Position numbers and translations under genes: made by a program | Part shown: positions 26,072 to 35,095 of the stretch, in pieces | Numbering within the stretch: the stretch's first letter is position 1 | How the letters are laid out: each line of letters starts with the position of its first letter | Notes under the pieces: generated by a model | What the model was told of the DNA's origin: nothing | Database searches by the model: none | The model's input: only the letters and a program-made list of their open reading frames with translations | NCBI RefSeq assembly: GCF_009828115.1 | Contig: NZ_WTYL01000003.1 | Span: 506,501 to 570,500, forward strand | DNA: 64,000 bases | Origin: Allopontixanthobacter sediminis | GTDB lineage: Bacteria; Pseudomonadota; Alphaproteobacteria; Sphingomonadales; Sphingomonadaceae | Reading direction: 5' to 3'

Positions 26072-26914
26072 TTACTGCCGGAACGCCCAGCGCAAGGCGG
26101 AACCCATCGACTGCGTGGCGGCGCGGGCAGGCAGGGCGCCAAACCCCGGGGCCTGCAAGCCAAGCATAGTCCGGGCGTAGGGGGGCAGCAGGTCGACCGC
26201 CGCCGTGCCCAGCAGTTTTTGTACTGCAATCGGGGTACCCTCGGGGCGCTGGCTCAGCACCAGCCGGGCAATTTCCTTCGCGGCGGGCGAGGAGTGCAGT
26301 TGCGGGCGCATTTCGCGCAGCATGCGCTCGGCCTCGGCCCGGGTTTCCGGCACCGGATCGGCACCCAGCTTGCGGGCGATCACGGCGAACTGGCGAAAAT
26401 ATTCGTCCTGTTCCGCATAGGGCATCGCGGGCCGGACATAACGTAGATAACCCTCCAGGAAACTGGTTGCCTCCGCCAAGTGGACCCACGCAAGGGTTTG
26501 CGGGTTGGTGGCGGAATAGGCGGTTCCGTCCGGCAGGGTCCCGGTTACCCGCCGGTGGATCCGGTTAACCCGGGCAATGGTCTTTTCCGCTTCGCTCGCC
26601 TCACCGAAAGTCGTCACCGCGATGAACCTCGCGGTCCGGCGTAGCCGACCATGCATGTCGCTACGGAAATCCGAATGGTCGAGCACACCCTGCAGGGCAT
26701 GAGGGTGGAGCATCTGCAGCAGTAGCCCGCGCACCCCGCCGACCATCATCGAGATTATGTCGGCATGGACCAGGCGGATCGGCGAATCGCGTTCAAACAG
26801 CGCGTTGTCCGATGGCGGCACCGGCTTCTGCCCGCCTTCCACATCGTTGAACAACGCGCGGACGCGGCCAACCAGCTGCTCGCGGATTTTCTCGGAAGGG
26901 CGGGGAAGCAGCAT
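26072..26914 (-). CDS. oxygenase MpaB family protein (DUF2236)
   Basis: 280 residues from ATG at 26914. DUF2236/MpaB-like all-helical fold: LLLQMLHPHALQGVLDHSDFRSDMHGRLRRTARF with conserved His/Arg, later RVNRIHRRVTG and LAWVHLAEATSFLEGY. Characterised relatives are heme proteins such as latex-clearing protein and MpaB. Heme ligands are plausible (H in LHPHAL, IHRRVTG) but unproved. Divergent from cobS, convergent with the HxlR gene. Confidence 0.85.
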   Translation of the reverse strand: MLLPRPSEKIREQLVGRVRALFNDVEGGQKPVPPSDNALFERDSPIRLVHADIISMMVGGVRGLLLQMLHPHALQGVLDHSDFRSDMHGRLRRTARFIAVTTFGEASEAEKTIARVNRIHRRVTGTLPDGTAYSATNPQTLAWVHLAEATSFLEGYLRYVRPAMPYAEQDEYFRQFAVIARKLGADPVPETRAEAERMLREMRPQLHSSPAAKEIARLVLSQRPEGTPIAVQKLLGTAAVDLLPPYARTMLGLQAPGFGALPARAATQSMGSALRWAFRQ

Positions 26915-27019
26915 ATACGGGTCATATAGGAGCTCCGAACACGAATGAAATGTTTCCCCTATACGGACCAATGTCCCGGCTTGCAGGGCGTCACGCTCCC
27001 GTCTAGGCGTAGCCGCGCA

Positions 27020-28009
27020 ATGACCGATACGACACAAAGCTTCGACCCATCCAGCAAGACCGCCCTGTCCGCACCTGACACCCAAGTCAGCGTTCGCGAG
27101 GTATTCGGGGTCGACGTCGACATGATGGTCCCCGCCTTTTCGCAGAGCGATGAGCGGGTGCCCGATCTCGATGGAAGCTATGTGTTCGATCCGGACACGA
27201 CGCTGGCGATCCTGGCCGGATTTGCGCACAATCGGCGGGTCATGGTGCAGGGCTATCACGGCACCGGAAAATCGACGCATATCGAGCAGGTTGCAGCGCG
27301 CCTTAAATGGCCGTGCATCCGGATCAACCTCGACGCGCACATCAGCCGGATCGACCTGGTCGGGCGCGATGCGATCGTGCTGCGTGACGGACTTCAGGTG
27401 ACCGAATTCCGCGAAGGATTGCTGCCATGGGCGCTGCAGCATCCGGTCGCGCTGGTGTTCGACGAATACGACGCGGGCCGCCCGGACGTGATGTTCGTGA
27501 TCCAGCGCGTGCTGGAAGCGGAAGGCAAGCTGACCCTGCTCGACCAGAACCGGGTCATCCGCCCCGATCCTAATTTCCGCCTGTTCGCCACCGCCAACAC
27601 GGTCGGGCTGGGCGATACCAGCGGGCTCTATCACGGCACGCAGGCGATCAACCAGGGCCAGATGGACCGCTGGAACATCGTTGTCGGGCTGAACTATCTG
27701 CCAGCCGAAACCGAACAGAAAATCGTCGCGGCGAAGAACCCCGAGACCGATCCCAAGGTGATCGCGGACATGGTCAAGGTCGCCGACCTGACCCGCCAGG
27801 GCTTCATGAACGGTGACATTTCGACGGTGATGAGCCCGCGTACGGTCATCACCTGGGCGCAGAATGCGGCGATCTTCAAGGATGTCGGTTTCGCGTTCCG
27901 GCTCAGCTTCCTCAACAAGTGCGATGAAGCGGAGCGGATGCTGGTAGCGGAATATTACCAACGGGTGTTTGCCACCGAATTGCCCGAGAGCGTTGTCGGC
28001 AAGGCCTAA
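27020..28009 (+). CDS. cobS: cobaltochelatase subunit CobS (AAA+ ATPase)
   Basis: 329 residues from ATG at 27020. AAA+ ATPase with N-terminal [16 protein letters not shown], Walker A GYHGTGKS (78-85), Walker B ALVFDEYD (144-151) and arginine-finger region, matching CobS of the aerobic CobN-CobS-CobT cobaltochelatase. The usual partner cobT is not next to it; the next gene is convergent, overlapping by 4 bases. Orphan CobS-like MoxR ATPases also exist, so a role outside cobalamin synthesis remains possible. Confidence 0.88.
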   Translation: MTDTTQSFDPSSKTALSAPDTQVSVREVFGVDVDMMVPAFSQSDERVPDLDGSYVFDPDTTLAILAGFAHNRRVMVQGYHGTGKSTHIEQVAARLKWPCIRINLDAHISRIDLVGRDAIVLRDGLQVTEFREGLLPWALQHPVALVFDEYDAGRPDVMFVIQRVLEAEGKLTLLDQNRVIRPDPNFRLFATANTVGLGDTSGLYHGTQAINQGQMDRWNIVVGLNYLPAETEQKIVAAKNPETDPKVIADMVKVADLTRQGFMNGDISTVMSPRTVITWAQNAAIFKDVGFAFRLSFLNKCDEAERMLVAEYYQRVFATELPESVVGKA

Positions 28010-28443
28010 GTCGAGCCCAAAGTCCCGGCGGTTACGTCCTCGGGTGCCATCAGTATATTCATGATCGCGGTCGCGATCGGGCGGCTGCGATCGTCCTGCC
28101 ACGCCTCGACCGCGATGTTCGCGTTGCGCCGGCCCAGCTTGGTAATCCGCGCCGTCGCATAGGTGAGTTTTGGCTTGCCCGGCGCGAGGAACTGGACCGT
28201 GATGTTGATCGGCTTGAGCCGGTGGCTGCGGCCCAGCTTGGACAATTCGCTGCGGAGCACCGCATAGCCAGCAGTTTCGAGAAGGCCGCTGATCGCGCCG
28301 CCATGCAGATTTCCCGGTCGCCCTTCCACATTGGTGTTGAATTTGCAGGCGAGAACCGGGCTGCCGCCATCGTGACCATGGACCACGATCCCGAGCGAGT
28401 GGGCGTAAGGTGTCAGTGCTGCATCTCTACCCGCCTCAGCCAT
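28006..28443 (-). CDS. PaaI family thioesterase
   Basis: 145 residues from ATG at 28443. Hotdog fold: [30 protein letters not shown] carries the N(x)HGG(x)...E/D signature of PaaI enzymes, which hydrolyse aromatic or other acyl-CoA esters. Start overlaps the stop of the second thioesterase by 8 bases, so the two are co-translated and may form a heteromer. Confidence 0.88.
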   Translation of the reverse strand: MAEAGRDAALTPYAHSLGIVVHGHDGGSPVLACKFNTNVEGRPGNLHGGAISGLLETAGYAVLRSELSKLGRSHRLKPINITVQFLAPGKPKLTYATARITKLGRRNANIAVEAWQDDRSRPIATAIMNILMAPEDVTAGTLGST

Positions 28444-28915
28444 TACCGGGATCCCCGGCAATGTGCATGAACACGCCGGCGACGTGGGCGACCGGGTCCT
28501 CCGGATCGCCGTCATGCGCGATACCCCGCACGAATGCGGCGGAGCGGGTGATCTTGTAGCATTCCGCGCGGCCAATCACCGCCGCCCGGTCTCTTGCCGG
28601 ACGCTGGTAATCCACTCGCAGGTCCAGCGTCGCGATCGCGGTAAAGCGGCCTTGGGCAGTCCATATCGACAGGCTCGAGGCAGTGTCCATCATGCTGATG
28701 ATCGGGCCGGAGGCGAGCACGTGGCGCTCCGCTTCTCCCAACAAATCTTCCCGCCACGGCAGTTCGAGCTCCGCCCAATTATCGCCATGCGCCCGGTATT
28801 TCAGACCCAGCCTTCCGGAATGCCCGTGCTGCAGCAGCAAAGGCGCAGCGCGGCCCGGATCAAAGCCGTAGCTCTGCTCCTCAATGCGGGTGTCGGGGGT
28901 GCGGGTCACGGACAT
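28436..28915 (-). CDS. PaaI family thioesterase
   Basis: 159 residues. A second hotdog protein in tandem: GPIISMMDTASSLSIW holds the central helix with Asp in place of the Glu of its neighbour, followed by LDLRVDYQRPA. The HGG element is absent (replaced by ASGP), so it is divergent from the downstream copy and may have different activity or act as a partner subunit. Divergent from the trio starting at 29033. Confidence 0.85.
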   Translation of the reverse strand: MSVTRTPDTRIEEQSYGFDPGRAAPLLLQHGHSGRLGLKYRAHGDNWAELELPWREDLLGEAERHVLASGPIISMMDTASSLSIWTAQGRFTAIATLDLRVDYQRPARDRAAVIGRAECYKITRSAAFVRGIAHDGDPEDPVAHVAGVFMHIAGDPGNG

Positions 28916-29032
28916 CGGGACGCACTGCAGACTGCCCCGGTGCTTTTCAATGTTTTAATTTCACCTGGAGCCTTCCGACCGGCAGCAGGCCCCGGCGGAA
29001 CAATGATGTCCGCGACAATGGGGAAGAAACCA

Positions 29033-29194
29033 ATGAAATTACGATCGATCGACCTGTCGGCCCTGCCAGACCTGGGACAACTGACCGGCGCCTTCGGCAG
29101 CCTTTCGGACCTTGCCACGGTTTCCACCGACGACCGGATCATCATGCTCATGGTGTTCCTCTACGAAGCCGTGCCGCCCGAGGCGCTGATTTAG
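29033..29194 (+). CDS. small uncharacterised protein (53 aa), first gene of a trio
   Basis: ATG at 29033 with GGGGAAG about 7 bases upstream; in-frame ATGs at 29003 and 29006 could extend it by 9-10 residues. Sequence begins MKLRSIDLSALPDLGQLTGAFG and ends in a hydrophobic stretch RIIMLMVFLYEAVPPEALI. No Cys and no signal peptide. It is 12 bases upstream of the first cupin-like protein, so co-transcribed. I do not recognise a domain. Could be a regulatory or partner subunit; a precursor-peptide role is speculative. Confidence 0.6.
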   Translation: MKLRSIDLSALPDLGQLTGAFGSLSDLATVSTDDRIIMLMVFLYEAVPPEALI

Positions 29195-29206
29195 GGTCCG
29201 TCAGAA

Positions 29207-30175
29207 ATGCGGATCGATCCCGACTTGCGTGCGCTGCGGAGCAACCCTGCTTCGCAGCGCATCGCGCAAACCGCTTTGGAACGGTGCAAATCCGCCTGGC
29301 GGGAGTCCCGCGACAACGCCGCGGTATTTGCCGAACTGGTCCGATATGGCCGCGGCGACCATCTCGGCGATTGTCCTGCGCTGCGCAGCCTTTTCGCGAA
29401 TAGCGAAAGGCCTCTAGCACTGGTCGAAGGGCTGGTTGCGGAAGTCCTGCCGCAATTGGCGGCGCATCCGCTGGGCCAGGTTCCGTTCCGCCACCAACAT
29501 TCCGGGGGGATGGCGGTTCTCCAGCTTGCCGCGTCGCGCGGCGCCGTCTTGTCTCTGGTGATGTACGAACGATGCGGGGCAGGTCCGCCGCCCAAGACGA
29601 TCTGCTTTACGGACACCGAGCGGCACGAAATCGCCATTGCCGGAGCGGGAACAATGCAGATTATCCGGCGAGACAGGGATGCGCCACAAGCTTCATTGTG
29701 CACTGCATCGATCAAATTCTGGCCCGGGCATAGCCTTTCGCTTTCGGGAATGTTCGAAACCAAGCGCGTCGAAAGCGTCGCGGACCGGCTGGTGATCCTG
29801 CGTCTCGGGAGAACCGCCACTGCGCCGAAACCGAGTGTCGAATTCCGTTTGGACGACGGGATTTTGGTCCACCAGGCCGCGGGTGACAAGCGCGATAGCT
29901 GTCATGAGATGATGGTATCGCTGCTTGGCCGGATGGGCCGCCGTGACGCTGCCCCCGTACTGGCCGACATGGCTCGTCGCGGTAGTGACCACCTTCGCTG
30001 GCAGGCGCTGTGCGAATGTTTGGCGCTGGATACAGCGACTGGTTTTTCCGCGCTTTGCGTGATTGCCCGTGATGCGGGAGACACCCTGTCGGACAGAGCC
30101 AGCAGCCTGCGCGCGCAATTGATCGAAGCGCACCCCCAGCTTGCCGAGTTCGAGGAAACCCTATGCCCCGCGTGA
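29207..30175 (+). CDS. uncharacterised protein, cupin-like core plus helical repeats
   Basis: 322 residues. A helical N-terminus (1-85), a central beta-rich region with cupin-like features (FRHQHSGGMAVLQLA about 93-107, HEIAIAGAGTMQII about 145-158, SIKFWPGHSLSLSG), then short helical repeats reminiscent of HEAT (MMVSLLGRMGRRDAAPVLADMARRGSDHLRWQALCECLAL). No confident family. Second gene of a three-gene unit; its end overlaps the next gene by 13 bases. The same overall plan, cupin-like then helical, recurs in the next protein. Confidence 0.6.
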   Translation: MRIDPDLRALRSNPASQRIAQTALERCKSAWRESRDNAAVFAELVRYGRGDHLGDCPALRSLFANSERPLALVEGLVAEVLPQLAAHPLGQVPFRHQHSGGMAVLQLAASRGAVLSLVMYERCGAGPPPKTICFTDTERHEIAIAGAGTMQIIRRDRDAPQASLCTASIKFWPGHSLSLSGMFETKRVESVADRLVILRLGRTATAPKPSVEFRLDDGILVHQAAGDKRDSCHEMMVSLLGRMGRRDAAPVLADMARRGSDHLRWQALCECLALDTATGFSALCVIARDAGDTLSDRASSLRAQLIEAHPQLAEFEETLCPA

Positions 30176-31055
30176 TCGATTGCTCCTCGGACGAAACCTG
30201 CAGCCTGGCGGAGGTAGTCGCCACGCTGGACGGCGCAGGTTTCGATGCGCGCGACGATGCGAGCGTCGATCACGCCGCGTTATGGCTGCGCCGTCTGGGC
30301 AACGACCGCGATTTCCTCGGTGACCTCATGTTGGGGCGCCTGCGCGACCGGCCCGCGATGCGCCGGACGAGAGCGCGTACAGCCCTCAGGCGATTATGCT
30401 TTCAGGTACCGCTGGTGGTTATTTCCTGCGCGCGAACATCTGGCCCGGGGAACAGGACCATGCCTTCCGTGCCAGCGGCGGCGGCAGTTTCGTTTATGGC
30501 ACGCCGCATGACCACAATTTCGATTTCCTGACCTTGGGCTATTTCGGTCCGGGGTATGTGAGCGACTATTACGAATATGATTACGAGGAAGTTTCTGGCT
30601 GGAGTGGGGAACATGCGGGTTTGCGGTTCATCGAACGCAGCACCCTGTCACCGGGAAAATTGATGTTCTACCGCGCGCATCTCGACGTGCACAGCCAGCT
30701 GCCGCCGAAATCGATGTCGGTCTCGCTCAACGTGATGGGGATCGACGCGGCGCAAGGGTGGCATGACCAGTACCGCTTCGATCCTGCCAGCGATACGATC
30801 AGCGCGGTGCTCAATCCGACCTCGACCGAGACCTTCCTGCGGCTGGCGGTCGGGCTGGGCGGGGACGAGGCGCTGGACCTCGCCGAGCGGTTCGGCGGCA
30901 GTCACCCGAGCGACCGTATGCGCTGGGCAAGCTTCGAAGCCCGCGCGCTGCTACTGGACCGGGAAGGGCGCGACGCCTTGTGGCGTACAGCGGAACTGTC
31001 CGGCAATCGGCTGGTGGCGGAGGAAGCCAAACGGCGGCGGCGCGAAAACCCTTAG
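30163..31055 (+). CDS. uncharacterised cupin-like protein, interrupted by a frameshift
   Basis: The first part (MPRVIDCSSDETCS..., from ATG 30163) runs in one frame to about GDLMLGRLRDRP. The remainder (DESAYSPQAIMLSGTAGGYF... to the stop at 31055) lies in the -1 frame, open from 30324. Joining them gives about 297 residues with a cupin-like core: FLRANIWPG, TPHDHNFDFLTLGYFGPGY with a His-rich HxH pair, and a helical C-terminus. One missing base near CCC at 30352-30354 would explain it. It may be a real mutation, a sequencing error or, less likely, programmed frameshifting. Stop overlaps the convergent ruvX by 4 bases. Confidence 0.65.
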
Positions 31056-31537
31056 AAGGCGTTGCTGGTCATGGCGTCGATCGCACCCTGCAGGAACACG
31101 GCTGCCGCGTGGCTGTCGATCCGTTCGGCACGCTTCCGGCGGCTGAAATCCTGCCCGATCATCGCGCTTTCCGCACTGGCGGTGGACCAGCGCTCGTCCC
31201 ACAGCAGCACCGGGAGTTCGAAGGCCTCCGACAAATTGCGCGCGTAGGCTCGGCTTGCCTGTGCGCGGGGTCCTTCGCTTCCGTCCATGTTGCGCGGCAG
31301 GCCAATCACCAAGCCCTTTACGCCGCGTTCGGCAAGCAGCGCGGCGAGCGCATCACGGTCCCGCCCGAATTTCCCGCGCGGAAGCGTCTTGCCTGCGGTG
31401 GCGAATTGCCAGCCCGCATCGCAGGTCGCCACCCCGAGTGTCTTGGTGCCGAGATCGATCGCCAGCAGCGCCCCGCCGCCGGGCAGGACCTCGCTGAACT
31501 CGCGCGCGCTGTCGGTAATTACTGCGCCGGATTCCAT
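31052..31537 (-). CDS. ruvX: putative pre-16S rRNA nuclease / Holliday junction resolvase YqgF
   Basis: 161 residues. RNase H-like fold: LLAIDLGTKTLGVA (first catalytic Asp near residue 27), VIGLPRNMDGSEGP, WDERWST and IDSHAAAVFLQGAID carry the conserved acidic residues. It matures the 5' end of 16S rRNA in E. coli. Overlaps the DUF3089 gene by 19 bases, so it is the last gene of the minus-strand pyrE operon. Confidence 0.95.
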   Translation of the reverse strand: MESGAVITDSAREFSEVLPGGGALLAIDLGTKTLGVATCDAGWQFATAGKTLPRGKFGRDRDALAALLAERGVKGLVIGLPRNMDGSEGPRAQASRAYARNLSEAFELPVLLWDERWSTASAESAMIGQDFSRRKRAERIDSHAAAVFLQGAIDAMTSNAF

Positions 31538-32655
31538 GCCGCTACCCTGCCGGCGACGTTCTGGTGGAGGTTCTCCCAGAACAGCGGAATGTCATACACA
31601 TGGTAATTGTTGCCCGGCAAAACTGCGCCGCCCATTTCGGGCGGATCGCCGATCAGCAGCAGCCCGTTGTTCGAACACCGGGCCGGGACCGCGCCAGGCA
31701 CCAGTTCGCCGCTCGACATGGTGTCGTCCGGCACCAATGTTCCGAGGTTCTTTGTCGCGACCGCGACCCCGCCGGTACCGCCGGTCAGGGGGTTGGTGCA
31801 CAGGATCGGGCTGTCGCCGCGGAGGGTTCCGTCAAAGCCGGTTGATGCGGCGTAACTTTCAAGCACCTGCGACGGGTCGGCAGGTTCGGCAAAGCTGGAC
31901 CAGCTCATGATGCAACCGGGCTGGGCGGAGGTCGCGCAAGCCGGGAAGCCGAGCGCGGGAAGGTCGTGCTCCACCGAAATCGGCCAGCCAATGGCGTAAA
32001 TCGCGGCGATGCGCGGGGCGAGCTGTGTCCCGGCAACTTCTTCCCGCAACAATTGCAACAGGTGAAGCGCACCCTGGCTATGGCCGGCCAGCACAATTGG
32101 CGTGTTCGGATCGACGCTGGCGGTAAACACCGCAAAAGCCTGCCGGACATCGGAATAGGCAGCCTTCAGTGCAGCCTGGGCTTCGGGAGAATCGGTGAGG
32201 AACGCACCGAATGTGGCCTGACGGTATTTTGGCGCCCATATCTCGCTCGCCTGGTTGAACGGGCTGGCCATGCCGCGCAGGTAGACCCGCGCAATACGCT
32301 GCGATTCCGCGTCGTCCAGCGGGGCATTCCACTGGCTCCGGTCGATGAAGCTGGTCGGGTGGACGAAAAACACCGCGTAATCCTGTTCCGGATCACTGCT
32401 TGGCGGCGGGGTCTGCTCGACCCCCGCGGTCGCGGGCTGCCAGCGCGAGGGGTCGTCGGTGCCGATGCCGGGGCGGGAATACCACATGTCCGGATCGAGA
32501 TAGGCGTTCTGGTCGAGCGGCTGCTGTTCGACGAATTCGCCGCGCGGCACCATCGCCAGCCGGGTCAGTTCGTTCGACCAGATGCTCAGCACGAAGCCGC
32601 CAGCGATGACCAGGATGGCGATGCCGGCGACGAAATACAGGAATTTACGTGCCAT
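31519..32655 (-). CDS. DUF3089 family alpha/beta-hydrolase-like protein
   Basis: 378 residues. One N-terminal TM helix (about 5-27), then a periplasmic alpha/beta hydrolase-like domain with HPTSFIDRSQWNAP and nucleophile elbow GHSQG near residue 208. This is the DUF3089 layout. Probably a membrane-anchored esterase/lipase acting in the periplasm; substrate unknown. Overlaps the transporter gene by 11 bases and ruvX by 19 bases. Confidence 0.85.
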   Translation of the reverse strand: MARKFLYFVAGIAILVIAGGFVLSIWSNELTRLAMVPRGEFVEQQPLDQNAYLDPDMWYSRPGIGTDDPSRWQPATAGVEQTPPPSSDPEQDYAVFFVHPTSFIDRSQWNAPLDDAESQRIARVYLRGMASPFNQASEIWAPKYRQATFGAFLTDSPEAQAALKAAYSDVRQAFAVFTASVDPNTPIVLAGHSQGALHLLQLLREEVAGTQLAPRIAAIYAIGWPISVEHDLPALGFPACATSAQPGCIMSWSSFAEPADPSQVLESYAASTGFDGTLRGDSPILCTNPLTGGTGGVAVATKNLGTLVPDDTMSSGELVPGAVPARCSNNGLLLIGDPPEMGGAVLPGNNYHVYDIPLFWENLHQNVAGRVAAWNPAQ

Positions 32656-33757
32656 GGGTCGCTATCGCCTCTTGATCGAGTTGCTGGTCGTTCTGTTCGG
32701 AGCGCCGTTCCAGGAATACCTTGATCATGGCCATCATCGGATCGGCCAGAAACAGGCCGAGAACTCCGAACAGGATACCCATGATCAGCTGCGCCGCCAA
32801 CACCAGCGCCGGAGCGAGGTCGACCGTTTTCTTGGCGATCAACGGGATGATCACATAGCCGTCGAAGGTCTGGACCAGGAAATAGACGAAGATGGTGTAA
32901 AGCCCCATATCGGTCCCGCCCGAAAATCCGACCAGCACCATCAGTACCCCGGAAATGAGCGCGCCAAGATTGGGAATGAAAGCCAGCAGGCCGGTCAATA
33001 TCCCGAGCAGCGCGGCCATCGGTACCCCGTAGAACGACAGCAGCGCCCAGGTGAACAGCCCTTCGAACACCATTCCCACCAGCCGTCCGGCCATCAGGCG
33101 GCGCATCGCGGCGCCCATCTTGGAAGCGGTGATATAGAAGTCGGACCGTTTGTGGTTGGGGAGCATCCAGGCGACGCCACGCTCATACAGGTCGGGCTCC
33201 ATGGCGAAGTAGATCCCGATGATGCCGATCAGCAGCAAGGTCGTGAATCCGCCGAAAATGCCGCCGATTGCCCGGGTGACGGTGCCGACGCCGCTCATCA
33301 GGTTGCCCGCCAGGTTCTGGATGTCGCCCTGGTCGATCGCGAAGCCCTGTCCTTCGAGCCAGGAAATGGCCTGGCTGACCTGCGCCTCGATGATCTGCGG
33401 GAATTGCGCCGCCTCGCGCGATATCTGCGATCCGGCGTAGGTGGCCAGCCAGTAGAAGAATGCCAGCGTCAGCAGCAGGACGATGCCCACGCGCCACATC
33501 CGGCGGATCTTGAGCGCGCGGCCCAGCAGCCGGGCTCCGCCATCGATCATCGAAGCGAACACCATCGCGCCGAAGATGACGAGCAGGGACTGCGAGATGT
33601 AGACCGCCAGCACGACCAATCCGACCACAGCGGTCCAGACAAAGGCGCGCTTGGCTTCGTATCGCAGCTGGCTGTTGGAGATCATCGTGGGACTCGAACT
33701 CATATGCCCGGCAGGCAAACCTCCATCGGCGCCGCTCGATTTGTCTGGATCAGTCAT
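32645..33757 (-). CDS. AI-2E family transporter (PerM/UPF0118)
   Basis: 370 residues, about eight TM helices in the family arrangement: a pair near 35-80, a longer soluble insert at 105-150, then a hydrophobic C-half. LLAFIPNLGALISGVLMVLVG and VIIPLIAKKTVDLAP...FGVLGLFLADPMMAMIKVFLE are signature segments. Proposed permeases of varied substrates; the name does not prove autoinducer transport. 8-base overlap with lepB. Confidence 0.92.
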   Translation of the reverse strand: MTDPDKSSGADGGLPAGHMSSSPTMISNSQLRYEAKRAFVWTAVVGLVVLAVYISQSLLVIFGAMVFASMIDGGARLLGRALKIRRMWRVGIVLLLTLAFFYWLATYAGSQISREAAQFPQIIEAQVSQAISWLEGQGFAIDQGDIQNLAGNLMSGVGTVTRAIGGIFGGFTTLLLIGIIGIYFAMEPDLYERGVAWMLPNHKRSDFYITASKMGAAMRRLMAGRLVGMVFEGLFTWALLSFYGVPMAALLGILTGLLAFIPNLGALISGVLMVLVGFSGGTDMGLYTIFVYFLVQTFDGYVIIPLIAKKTVDLAPALVLAAQLIMGILFGVLGLFLADPMMAMIKVFLERRSEQNDQQLDQEAIATHGT

Positions 33758-34670
33758 TTCCGGGTTCCCCTGCGACCTTCACCTTTGCCGGGCGAAGTGT
33801 CGTCCACGCGCGGTCACCGCGCAATGACGTCCACCAGCTTATCGGGTTCCAGCTCGTGGTCCCGTCAAGCGAGAAAGTGATGAATTCCGCACGGCCGCCG
33901 ATATTTTCCAGCGGAACGGGGCCGCCAAGCCCGGTGGGGACCGGCGCGCCGGGGGGCGCAGCGTCGGCACGGCTGTCCGAGGAATGATCGCGGTTGTCGC
34001 CCATCAGGAAGACATGACCTTCGGGAATGGTGATCTCCGGATAATTATCCAGTTCCTGACTCCGGTGATCGATGATCAGATAGGTCGCACCGTTAGGCAG
34101 CGTTTCGCGGTAGGTCGGCATTTCGCAAACCTGTTTGCCCGATTGCAGCGTCACCGCCATGCCGGGATACGAGAATTCGTCGCAGGTGTTGTTCGGGTCG
34201 GTCGGGATCTGGATTGCCGGTTCGACCTTCTGGGGTACCGGCACTCCGTTCAGGATGATCTGTCCATCGACCACGGCCAGCCGGTCACCGGGCAGGCCGA
34301 CCACCCGCTTGATGTAATCGACGTCGTGATGCGGGGGCACCGGGACCACGATATCGCCGTATTCCGGTGTTGCCGGCCAGATCCGCGTCTCGCCGCGCGG
34401 CAGCACGTGGAACGAGGCGGATACCCACGACCAGCCGTAGGGATACTTGCTGACCACCAACCGGTCCCCTTCCAGCAGGCTCGGCATCATGCTGGGCGAA
34501 GGGATGTAGAAAGGCTTGGCCACGAAAGTGTGAAACATCAGCACCGCCAGCAACATCAGCGCGAGGCCGCGCAATTCGGCCAGCCAGTTGACCTTTTCGC
34601 TGTCCTGGCTGCCACTGCGCACGTCTTTGTTTTTCAATTCTGTTACCAATGCTTCGTTACCGGTGTTCAT
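33750..34670 (-). CDS. lepB: signal peptidase I
   Basis: 306 residues. Cleaves secretory signal peptides in the inner membrane. N-terminal TM helix (about 33-52), catalytic Ser in IPSPSMMPSL (S60) and general-base Lys in DYIKRVVGLPGD (K121), C-terminal box FLMGDNRDHSSDSR. In many alphaproteobacteria rnc-era follow lepB; here the AI-2E transporter does. 13 bases downstream of acpS. Confidence 0.96.
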   Translation of the reverse strand: MNTGNEALVTELKNKDVRSGSQDSEKVNWLAELRGLALMLLAVLMFHTFVAKPFYIPSPSMMPSLLEGDRLVVSKYPYGWSWVSASFHVLPRGETRIWPATPEYGDIVVPVPPHHDVDYIKRVVGLPGDRLAVVDGQIILNGVPVPQKVEPAIQIPTDPNNTCDEFSYPGMAVTLQSGKQVCEMPTYRETLPNGATYLIIDHRSQELDNYPEITIPEGHVFLMGDNRDHSSDSRADAAPPGAPVPTGLGGPVPLENIGGRAEFITFSLDGTTSWNPISWWTSLRGDRAWTTLRPAKVKVAGEPGND

Positions 34671-34683
34671 GAGGTGCCTGGAT

Positions 34684-35085
34684 TCAAGAGGGAACCGCTT
34701 CGATAATCACGAAAGCCTGTGCCCATGGATGGTCGTCCGTTAGGGTCAGATGAATGACTGCCTCATGGCCCGCGGGCGTCAGTTCCGCAAGCCGCTTTGC
34801 GGCGCCATTGGTCAACGCCAGCGTGGGGGCGCCCGAAGGGGCATTCACCACCCCGATGTCCTTCATATATACACCCCGGAAAAAGCCGGTGCCGACTGCC
34901 TTGGAAAAAGCTTCCTTCGCGGCGAACCGCTTGGCGTAGGTGCCGGCGCGGGTGAACGGGCGCCTTGCAGCCTTGGCACGCTCGATCTCGGTGAAGCTGC
35001 GGTTCTCGAACCGCTCGCCGTGGCGGTCGAGCACAGCCTGGATCCGCTCGATACTGCACAAATCGCTGCCAAGTCCGATAATCAT
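34684..35085 (-). CDS. acpS: holo-[acyl-carrier-protein] synthase
   Basis: 133 residues from ATG at 35085, which has GAGGA 7 bases upstream; an earlier ATG at 35109 overlaps pdxJ and is less likely. Transfers 4'-phosphopantetheine to ACP. Motifs: [14 protein letters not shown] (Asp for Mg), [15 protein letters not shown] and the closing [18 protein letters not shown]. Confidence 0.95.
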   Translation of the reverse strand: MIIGLGSDLCSIERIQAVLDRHGERFENRSFTEIERAKAARRPFTRAGTYAKRFAAKEAFSKAVGTGFFRGVYMKDIGVVNAPSGAPTLALTNGAAKRLAELTPAGHEAVIHLTLTDDHPWAQAFVIIEAVPS

Positions 35086-35095
35086 CGCGGGGTCC

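Noticed and set aside
26915-28102. Upstream extension of the MpaB-like gene across cobS
   Set aside because: The extension is antisense to cobS and has no domain features; the real start is the ATG at 26914.
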